Shown one piece after another: positions 8,030-12,754 of a stretch of 12,754 nucleotides of DNA (position 1 is the stretch's first letter; each line of letters starts with the position of its first letter). The DNA lies in assembly GCA_002297815.1 (NCBI GenBank), contig DBKH01000001.1, positions 1 to 12,754 of the forward strand, in the 5' to 3' direction. A program made the position numbers and the translations under genes. The notes beneath the pieces were generated by a model. The model was not told the DNA's origin and searched no databases. It was given only the letters and a program-made list of their open reading frames with translations. The stretch is from Bacteroidales bacterium UBA755 (GTDB lineage Bacteria > Bacteroidota > Bacteroidia > Bacteroidales > UBA932).

Positions 8030-8199
8030 AATTTATTATGAATTATTTTGGGATAATCGTGCGGAATCTTGGATTTCTTACCACATTCCGCTCGGTTATC
8101 CTCTGCGTTGTCGGAGGGGAGAGTAATCACCTTATGCCCCAGTGCCTCCAATATTTCCGGCAACATCCCATTGTTATAATCACTTTCAAATGAAATCAT
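8026..8199 (-). CDS. 57-residue small ORF coupled to the sulfatase; possible threonine-aldolase 5' remnant
   Basis: ATG at 8199 opens a frame of 57 codons ending in TGA at 8028-8026, which overlaps the sulfatase ATG as ATGA. A -7 box (TACCTTTG) lies 25 bp before the ATG, so this is the first gene of the transcript. The first residues, MISFESDYNNGMLPEILEAL, resemble from memory the N-terminus of Bacteroidota PLP-dependent threonine aldolases (M-x-S-F-x-x-D-Y-x-x-G-x-x-P-x-I-L). The remaining 37 residues (from G-H-K-V-I-T-L-P-S-D-N) do not continue that family and are polar, with no helix or signal. Two readings are possible: a deletion that fused a foreign promoter and start to the sulfatase gene, leaving a translated leader; or a genuine small protein. 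The coupling and promoter position favour translation. The family link is inference. Confidence 0.5.
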   Translation of the reverse strand: MISFESDYNNGMLPEILEALGHKVITLPSDNAEDNRAECGKKSKIPHDYPKIIHNKL

Positions 8200-8224
8200 C
8201 TTGTTGGGCCTATTTTGTGTGGCT

Positions 8225-8232
8225 CAAAGGTA
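8225..8232 (-). promoter_or_regulatory. -7 box (TACCTTTG) of the small ORF-sulfatase-maturase operon
   Basis: On the minus strand TACCTTTG matches TAnnTTTG exactly, 25 bp before the ATG at 8199. The bases 19-21 bp upstream do not form a TTTG -33 element. No other TAnnTTTG was found between here and the sulfatase start, so the sulfatase appears to depend on this promoter. Confidence 0.5.
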
Positions 8233-8298
8233 GTAAAAAAAAGACGAAGAAGAGCTATTGTTTTCATCGCCTGAGGACTGCTCAAAATCTATTACCGC

Positions 8299-8378
8299 TG
8301 TGCGTGAAACCAGACTTTTGACTCACCATGAGCATCCAAACCTTGCTTTCGTGAGTGATTTGCCAAGTTTTGCGCACG
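8299..8378 (+). repeat. Copy B of the 80-bp twofold-symmetric intergenic element
   Basis: The left arm (8299-8331) contains GTGCG, AAAC and ACTCAC. The right arm (8346-8378) contains GTGAGT, GTTT and CGCAC at mirrored positions, with a 14-base spacer; 19 of 33 positions pair without gaps. The arm and spacer lengths equal those of copy A. It lies between the divergent promoters of the sulfatase operon and the PAP2 gene, 67 bp upstream of the former's -7 box. Confidence 0.65.
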
Positions 8379-8407
8379 AAGAACAGAGTTTCTTCAAAAA
8401 CGATACT

Positions 8408-8415
8408 TATCTTTG
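8408..8415 (+). promoter_or_regulatory. -7 box (TATCTTTG) of the PAP2 gene
   Basis: TATCTTTG matches TAnnTTTG and lies 33 bp before the ATG at 8449. No TTTG -33 element is present at the usual distance. The inverted element 8299-8378 ends 29 bp upstream, so it could act on this promoter too. Confidence 0.45.
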
Positions 8416-8448
8416 TGGTCGGATGGCTTACCCATCTGACTACAAAGA

Positions 8449-9717
8449 ATGCTTAACAGAATCATATTCGCGCTTATTGCTTTGATTTTGGCCCAACCGG
8501 CTGGCTCGCAGAGCCGGTCCGACAGTTCTGCCGTCTCCAATCTATTCACGTCAGCAGCTCAGGCATATTCACAGAAGAATCGGAGCTTCGGCAAGAAGGT
8601 TGAATTTCCCAAGACACAGCTTGGCAGGGTGGCGGTCGTGAGCGCACCGCTGATTGCTGAAGGGTTGGTGGCCAAGAAGTTGGACGGGAGATTCCGGGGC
8701 TTGCGTAACGATTATATTCCAGAATTCAAAAAGAGTGTCGATGACTATATGCAATATTCCCCGTTCGCGTTGATGGTCGGACTTAAGGCACTTGGCGTGG
8801 AAAGCCGCAGCTCATGGGGAAGGATGGTGGTTTCGGATGCATTTTCAGCTGTGCTTATGGCCGGGATTGTCGGGACTCTAAAATACACAACCAATGTCAC
8901 CAGACCAGACGGCTCGGACAGCAAATCCTTCCCTTCGGGGCACAGTGCAAAGGCGTTCATGACCGCCACAATGCTTACCAAGGAATATGCTAGTGTGAGT
9001 CCATGGATTGGAATAGGGGCTTACACTGTGGCTGCCACGACTGGCATCATGCGTGTGGCGAACAATCGGCACTGGCTCAGCGATGTTCTGACGGGAGCCG
9101 GGGTGGGAGTCTTTGCCACTGAGGCGGGCTATTGGCTGGCTGACAGGATTTTCAAAGATAAAGGTCTGACGTTGAGCCAGATTGACTATCTGGATGATCC
9201 GAAGAGCAATCTGTCTTTTCTTAGCCTTTATCTTGGCGTTAATCTGCCGTTGAGTGGCTACGACATAGACGAGTCCGACGAGTTCCGTACTTCCACGGGA
9301 AGCTCCGTAGGTCTGGAGGGAGCTTGGTTTCCTTGGCGGCATTTTGGTTTCGGAGGGCGTTTTGCTGCTTCCAACACATTGATAATCACCGATGGCAACG
9401 AAGCTAACAACTCTTTTGACGCAGTGTCATTATGTGGAGGCGGGTACTTCTCCGTTCCTTTATCTTCGCAGTGGTCAGCTGGTGCAAAACTGCTCGGGGG
9501 CTACGTCCGCTATCCGGAGTTGAGCCTTGCCGGAAAGACCGTACCTGCCAATGGTGGTTTCACCTTCGGCACGGGCCTGAATCTAACCTTCAAGGCCGGC
9601 TCAGCCTATGGAATGCGACTCTTTGCTGACTACAACCTCTTTTCTCCTCACAGCCGCTCCTCCTCAGAATCTATGAATATGCTCACGCTCGGCACCTCTT
9701 TCGTTGTCCTATTGTAG
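8449..9717 (+). CDS. PAP2-family phosphatase fused to a C-terminal outer-membrane-type beta-barrel
   Basis: The 422-residue protein starts with a signal peptide (MLNRIIFALIALILAQPAGS). The PAP2 signature is complete: K-x6-R-P at Lys145-Pro153 (KYTTNVTRP), P-S-G-H at 162-165 with His165, and R-x5-H-x3-D at Arg202, His208 and Asp212. It should therefore remove phosphate from a lipid or other phosphomonoester outside the cytoplasm; lipid A or undecaprenyl pyrophosphate are known substrates of relatives, but the substrate here is unknown. From about residue 255 to the end there are some eight amphipathic strands separated by short turns (for example FGFGGRFAAS, GGFTFGTGLNLTFKAG, YGMRLFADYNLF), like a small OmpA-type barrel. 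This suggests the catalytic domain is held at the outer membrane on the periplasmic side. An A/G-rich stretch (AAAGA) precedes the ATG. It has its own promoter and is followed by a hairpin. Confidence 0.9.
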   Translation: MLNRIIFALIALILAQPAGSQSRSDSSAVSNLFTSAAQAYSQKNRSFGKKVEFPKTQLGRVAVVSAPLIAEGLVAKKLDGRFRGLRNDYIPEFKKSVDDYMQYSPFALMVGLKALGVESRSSWGRMVVSDAFSAVLMAGIVGTLKYTTNVTRPDGSDSKSFPSGHSAKAFMTATMLTKEYASVSPWIGIGAYTVAATTGIMRVANNRHWLSDVLTGAGVGVFATEAGYWLADRIFKDKGLTLSQIDYLDDPKSNLSFLSLYLGVNLPLSGYDIDESDEFRTSTGSSVGLEGAWFPWRHFGFGGRFAASNTLIITDGNEANNSFDAVSLCGGGYFSVPLSSQWSAGAKLLGGYVRYPELSLAGKTVPANGGFTFGTGLNLTFKAGSAYGMRLFADYNLFSPHSRSSSESMNMLTLGTSFVVLL

Positions 9718-9721
9718 TTTA

Positions 9722-9744
9722 TCTGTAGTAACCTGAGCTACAGA
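9722..9744 (+). terminator. Hairpin just after the PAP2 gene
   Basis: TCTGTAG (9722-9728) and CTACAGA (9738-9744) form a perfect 7-bp stem with a 9-base loop, starting 4 bases after the PAP2 stop. No T-run follows, so termination is uncertain; it could also protect the 3' end of the message. Confidence 0.35.
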
Positions 9745-9785
9745 CGACACATATTCGCTGAAAAATGAAAATTGTTTAGCGGAAA

Positions 9786-9817
9786 TTTGGCCAACTGAAA
9801 AAAGAATCATACCTTTG
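9786..9817 (+). promoter_or_regulatory. Promoter of the citDEF operon
   Basis: TTTG at 9786-9789, a 20-base spacer, then TACCTTTG at 9810-9817 reproduces the Bacteroidota consensus with both elements exact. This is the best promoter in the window. Transcription would start near 9823, leaving about 160 bases before citD. A second -7-like box, TAGTTTTG at 9902-9909, has no matching -33 element. Confidence 0.65.
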
Positions 9818-9986
9818 ACGGAACAAGACACGGCACATCGTTGTGGTTATAATTTTTACGGAATATTTTGAATATGATGAAAAATTATAGTCTTGATGGG
9901 CTAGTTTTGTTTAAGATTGACACATAATTATTAACACGCCTCTGGTATTCAGAGACACTAATGACTTTTTTATCGCATAATTTGCT
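9818..9986 (+). other. Long citD leader with a possible 17-residue leader ORF and a hairpin
   Basis: The 5' leader of the citrate lyase operon contains ATG at 9874 opening 17 codons (MMKNYSLDGLVLFKIDT) to TAA at 9925-9927. It also holds a 5-bp hairpin, CTCTG at 9940-9944 pairing with CAGAG at 9950-9954, and a run of six T shortly after it. Two GAATAT copies lie at 9861 and 9870. No known riboswitch was recognised. The leader may regulate the operon, but the ORF is short enough to be chance. Confidence 0.3.
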
Positions 9987-10265
9987 ATGGAAGTAAAAAA
10001 CGCTGTAGCCGGAACACTTGAATCAGGAGACATCATGATTCAGATTGCCCCGGCAGAGACAAAAGGTCTGCACATTGACCTAGACAGTTCTGTAGCCGCA
10101 CAGTTTGGCAGACAGATCCGTCAGGTCATTGAGGAGACGCTCACCGAATTCGGTCTTGAAGACGCTGACATCAAAGCGGTTGACAAGGGTGCCCGTGATT
10201 GCACAATCCGTGCAAGAGTGACCGCAGCTGCGGTGCGCGCCACAGGTAAGGATGTTTGGGCATAA
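9987..10265 (+). CDS. citD: citrate lyase acyl carrier protein (gamma subunit)
   Basis: The 92-residue protein carries the phosphoribosyl-dephospho-CoA prosthetic group on which acetyl and citryl thioesters form. The attachment motif A-G-T-L-E-S-G-D is present at residues 8-15, and Ser13 corresponds to Ser14 of the Klebsiella protein. I-D-L-D-S-S-V-x-x-Q-F-G and D-K-G-A-R-D-C-T-I-R-A-R-V are further conserved blocks. The length is typical of CitD. It is the first gene of the operon, 12 bp before citE, and follows an unusually long leader. The prosthetic-group genes (citG, citX) and the acetylating ligase (citC), which often precedes citD, are not in view. Confidence 0.96.
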   Translation: MEVKNAVAGTLESGDIMIQIAPAETKGLHIDLDSSVAAQFGRQIRQVIEETLTEFGLEDADIKAVDKGARDCTIRARVTAAAVRATGKDVWA

Positions 10266-10277
10266 TCATCTACAGTT

Positions 10278-11171
10278 ATGGAAAGATTAAGAAGAACAAT
10301 GATGTTCGTTCCGGGCAACAACCCTGGAATGATGCAGGATGCCTTCATCTACGGGCCTGACTCGATCATGCTCGACCTGGAAGACTCCGTGACAATGGCC
10401 GAAAAAGATGCAGCTCGTTTGCTCGTCTATAATGCACTGAAATCAATAGACTACGGTGACACCGAAATGGTTGTCCGCATCAATCCGCTCAGCACACCTT
10501 ACGGCCACAAGGACGTTGAGGCTGTCGTAAAGGCAGGTGTGCAGGTCATCCGTATGCCTAAGACCGAGACCGCAGATGAGGTTCGTGAGCTTGAGGCCGA
10601 GATCGAGAAGGTCGAGAAGGAGATTGGCTGTCTGGGAAGGACCCGCATGATGGCCGCCATTGAAAGCGCTGAAGGAATCTGCAACGCCTTCGCCATCGCC
10701 AAGGCCTCCAAGAGGATGATGGGTATAGCTCTCGGAGCCGAGGACTATTGCGCCAACCTCAAGACCCAGCGCACTCCGGGTGGAGCCGAGCTCCTTTATG
10801 CCCGCGAGACCATCGTCGTGGCAGCTAGGGCTGCTGGAATCGATGCCCTTGACACTGTATATTCAAACCTCGACGACATGGAGACTTTCCGTAAAGAGGT
10901 TGAGCTCATTAAGACTCTTGGATTCGATGGCAAGTCCATCATCAACCCTCGTCAGATTCAGATCGTAAACGAGGTGTTCGCACCGACCGAGAAGGCCATC
11001 GAGAAAGCCAAGAAGATTCTCGCTGCCATTAAGGAGGCCGAGAAACGCGGCTCTGGTGTCATCGCTGTGAATGGAAAGATGGTTGACCGTCCTGTCGTCA
11101 TCAGGGCGCAACGCACCATTGACCTTGCAATTGCTTCGGGCATATTAACAAAGGAGGAAGTTTATGAGTAA
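10278..11171 (+). CDS. citE: citrate lyase beta subunit (citryl-ACP lyase)
   Basis: The 297-residue subunit cleaves citryl-ACP to acetyl-ACP and oxaloacetate in the cytoplasm. It begins R-R-T-M-M-F-V-P-G-N-N-P, as HpcH/HpaI-type lyases do. Further landmarks are L-D-L-E-D-S (32-37), V-V-R-I-N-P with the substrate-binding Arg67, A-A-I-E-S-A-E-G-I with Glu129, and A-L-G-A-E-D-Y with Asp156. Glu129 and Asp156 are the expected magnesium ligands. It is full length for the family. Its last 8 bases overlap the start of citF, and its final codons double as the citF ribosome-binding site, so expression of the two subunits is tightly linked, as expected for a fixed-ratio complex. Confidence 0.97.
   Translation: MERLRRTMMFVPGNNPGMMQDAFIYGPDSIMLDLEDSVTMAEKDAARLLVYNALKSIDYGDTEMVVRINPLSTPYGHKDVEAVVKAGVQVIRMPKTETADEVRELEAEIEKVEKEIGCLGRTRMMAAIESAEGICNAFAIAKASKRMMGIALGAEDYCANLKTQRTPGGAELLYARETIVVAARAAGIDALDTVYSNLDDMETFRKEVELIKTLGFDGKSIINPRQIQIVNEVFAPTEKAIEKAKKILAAIKEAEKRGSGVIAVNGKMVDRPVVIRAQRTIDLAIASGILTKEEVYE
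11152..11157 (+). promoter_or_regulatory. Strong Shine-Dalgarno sequence for citF inside citE
   Basis: AGGAGG lies six bases before the citF ATG (11164). Such a complete Shine-Dalgarno sequence is unusual in Bacteroidota, which mostly initiate without one; none of the other genes here has it. The bases also encode Thr-Lys-Glu-Glu of CitE, so part of the match may be forced by protein sequence. Confidence 0.6.
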
Positions 11172-12699
11172 TATAAAGGAAAGAGCTGCGCTTGTAGGAA
11201 AGGCAGCAGCCGCGATGGGAAAGAAGGTATATTCAGGGGAGACCCCGAAGAACACCACATTCCGCAAGGATCTCCAGAAGGTTCAGTCAAAGGTGGTCAC
11301 GCTTGAAGATGCCATCAGGCTCAGTGGTCTCAAGGACGGAATGACAATCTCCTTCCACCACCATTTCAGAGGCGGAGACAAGGTTGTGAATATGGTCGTG
11401 GGCAAACTGGCCGAGATGGGTTTCAAGAATCTCCACCTCGCTGCGTCCAGCCTTTCTGACGTTCACGCCCCGCTGATTGACCACATCAAGAACGGAGTGA
11501 TCACCAAGATCTCGACCTCAGGACTTCGTGGTGAGCTAGCCAAGGAGATTTCTCACGGTCTGATGGAGGAGCCGGTTGTGTTCCGCAGCCACGGAGGACG
11601 AGGAAGCGCCATCGCCAACGGAGATCTCCACATTGATGTTGCTTTCTTGGGCGCATCTTCCAGCGACCCTGCCGGCAACGCCAGCGGTTACTCCCGCTCC
11701 GACCACGCCAAGTCCATCTGCGGATCCCTCGGCTATGCCAAGCCGGACGCCCAGTATGCTGACAAGGTCGTGATCATCACCGACGATCTCGTTGATTATC
11801 CGAACACTCCGAACTCGATTTCCGAGCATGATGTGGATTATGTAGTCCTCGTGGACTCTGTAGGTGACTCCTCTAAGATTTCTTCCGGAGCCATCCGCGA
11901 CACCAAGAATCCTCGCGACATCCTGCTCGCCATGAACGCTGCCAAGGTCATCGTCAACAGCGGCTATTTCAAGGAAGGCTTCTCGATCCAGACTGGATCC
12001 GGTGGAGCTTCTCTTGCCGCGGTCAAATATATTCGTGAAGAAATGATCAAGAGGGGTATCCACTCCAGCTTCGCGCTCGGAGGAATCACCGCCCACATGG
12101 TCAAGATGCACGAGGAAGGTCTCATCGAGCGCCTCATCGATGTTCAGTCATTCGATCGCGTGGCAGCTGAATCCATCAAGAACGACCCATTCCACAAGGG
12201 AGTCTCTGCCAATGAATATGCCAGTGCAGATGAACCTGGATCAGCCGTCCACTATCTCGACATCGTCATCCTCTCGGCTCTTGAGGTGGATGTCAACTTC
12301 AATGTCAATGTGCTTGTGGGCAGTGACGGAGTTATTCGTGGAGCTGTCGGTGGACACCCTGACACAGCTGCTGACTCGGCCCTCTCCATTATCGTCTGCC
12401 CACTGATGCGTGGACGCATCCCTTGCGTGGTGGACGAAGTCACAACCCTTATCACCCCAGGCTCGACAGTCGATGTCGTTGTCACTGAATATGGCATCGC
12501 TGTCAACCCACGTCGTCCTGAGATTGCGGAGCGCCTAAAGGAAGCCGGCCTGAAGATCGTGGATATTCATGACCTTAAGGAACTGGCCCTCAAGTCCATC
12601 GGTGTTCCTGATCCGCTTCCGTTCGGAGACAAGGTTGTGGGTGTCGTGATGAACCGTGACGGCTCCGTCATGGATGTCATAATGAACATCAAAGACTAA
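11164..12699 (+). CDS. citF: citrate lyase alpha subunit (citrate:acetyl-ACP transferase)
   Basis: The 511-residue subunit swaps citrate for acetate on the CitD prosthetic group, forming the citryl-ACP that CitE then cleaves. The length is close to that of other CitF proteins (about 510). Family landmarks are S-F-H-H-H-F-R-G-G-D-K near residue 65, S-S-L-S-D-V-H-A-P-L near 95, the glycine-rich S-H-G-G-R-G-S-A-I near 140, L-G-A-S-S-S-D-P-x-G-N, a stretch F-S-I-Q-T-G-S-G-G-A-S-L near 275, F-A-L-G-G-I-T-A-H-M-V near 300, and V-D-E-V-T-T-L-I-T-P-G-S-T-V-D-V-V-V-T-E-Y-G-I near 420-442. The start is fixed by the ATG that overlaps the citE end and by the AGGAGG six bases upstream. A strong hairpin follows 37 bases after the stop. 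Confidence 0.97.
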   Translation: MSNIKERAALVGKAAAAMGKKVYSGETPKNTTFRKDLQKVQSKVVTLEDAIRLSGLKDGMTISFHHHFRGGDKVVNMVVGKLAEMGFKNLHLAASSLSDVHAPLIDHIKNGVITKISTSGLRGELAKEISHGLMEEPVVFRSHGGRGSAIANGDLHIDVAFLGASSSDPAGNASGYSRSDHAKSICGSLGYAKPDAQYADKVVIITDDLVDYPNTPNSISEHDVDYVVLVDSVGDSSKISSGAIRDTKNPRDILLAMNAAKVIVNSGYFKEGFSIQTGSGGASLAAVKYIREEMIKRGIHSSFALGGITAHMVKMHEEGLIERLIDVQSFDRVAAESIKNDPFHKGVSANEYASADEPGSAVHYLDIVILSALEVDVNFNVNVLVGSDGVIRGAVGGHPDTAADSALSIIVCPLMRGRIPCVVDEVTTLITPGSTVDVVVTEYGIAVNPRRPEIAERLKEAGLKIVDIHDLKELALKSIGVPDPLPFGDKVVGVVMNRDGSVMDVIMNIKD

Positions 12700-12736
12700 T
12701 TTGATTTATTGAAGATTCCCTTTTAGGAAGAGCTTC

Positions 12737-12754
12737 TTCACTGCTTGCAGTGAA
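12737..12754 (+). terminator. Perfect hairpin at the window end, probable citDEF terminator
   Basis: TTCACTGC (12737-12744) pairs perfectly with GCAGTGAA (12747-12754) around a TT centre. The window ends at the last paired base, so a longer stem (the left flank is GAAGAGCTTC) and a T-run may lie just outside. A hairpin 37 bases after citF with no gene in between fits operon termination; if citX or citG follow, it could instead be an internal processing site. Confidence 0.55.

Noticed and set aside
8258..8485. Plus-strand ORF of 75 codons overlapping repeat B and the PAP2 start
   Set aside because: Its frame runs through the symmetric element and both promoter regions and ends inside PAP2 in another frame; nothing supports translation.

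Overview
The window looks like chromosome from a gut-type Bacteroidales bacterium (Bacteroidota) with about half G+C. The reasons are the protein families (a Ser-type sulfatase lipoprotein with its anaerobic maturase, a PAP2 phosphatase fused to a barrel, a TonB-receptor-like barrel, an AAA/DUF4143 ATPase remnant), the scarcity of Shine-Dalgarno sequences, and several -7 boxes of the Bacteroidota form TAnnTTTG. The genus cannot be resolved from what is visible.

Layout. Positions 1-2036 (+) hold the 3' end of a DASS/SLC13-type anion symporter, followed after 6 bp by an unrecognised two-helix membrane protein. Positions 2078-4177 (+) hold a promoter set inside an 11-bp inverted repeat, then a TonB-receptor-like outer-membrane barrel without the usual N-terminal extension. 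Positions 4217-4920 (-) hold the C-terminal half of an AAA-family ATPase, with an apparently intact promoter and two operator-like dyads. Positions 5102-8232 (-) form an operon: a 57-codon small ORF (its start resembles threonine aldolase), a Ser-type sulfatase lipoprotein whose start overlaps the small ORF's stop, and the radical-SAM maturase (anSME) that converts the sulfatase's serine to formylglycine. From 8408 (+) there is a PAP2 phosphatase fused to a C-terminal beta-barrel. From 9786 (+) a well-formed promoter and a long leader precede citD-citE-citF, the three subunits of citrate lyase, and the window ends in a perfect hairpin.

How the genes work together. The sulfatase and maturase are an obvious pair for desulfating host or dietary glycans at the cell surface. 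CitD, CitE and CitF form the complex that cleaves citrate to acetate and oxaloacetate under anaerobic conditions. The accessory genes citC, citX and citG are not visible here. The other genes are cell-envelope functions with no demonstrable link to these two systems.

The least explained signals are: (i) an about 80-bp element with twofold symmetry, present twice (4962-5041 and 8299-8378) and both times 66-67 bp upstream of a minus-strand -7 box belonging to a truncated or truncated-looking gene; (ii) a strong excess of the hexamer GAATAT/ATATTC in all frames and between genes; (iii) the translationally coupled small ORF ahead of the sulfatase. No tRNA, rRNA, CRISPR array, integrase or transposase was seen.
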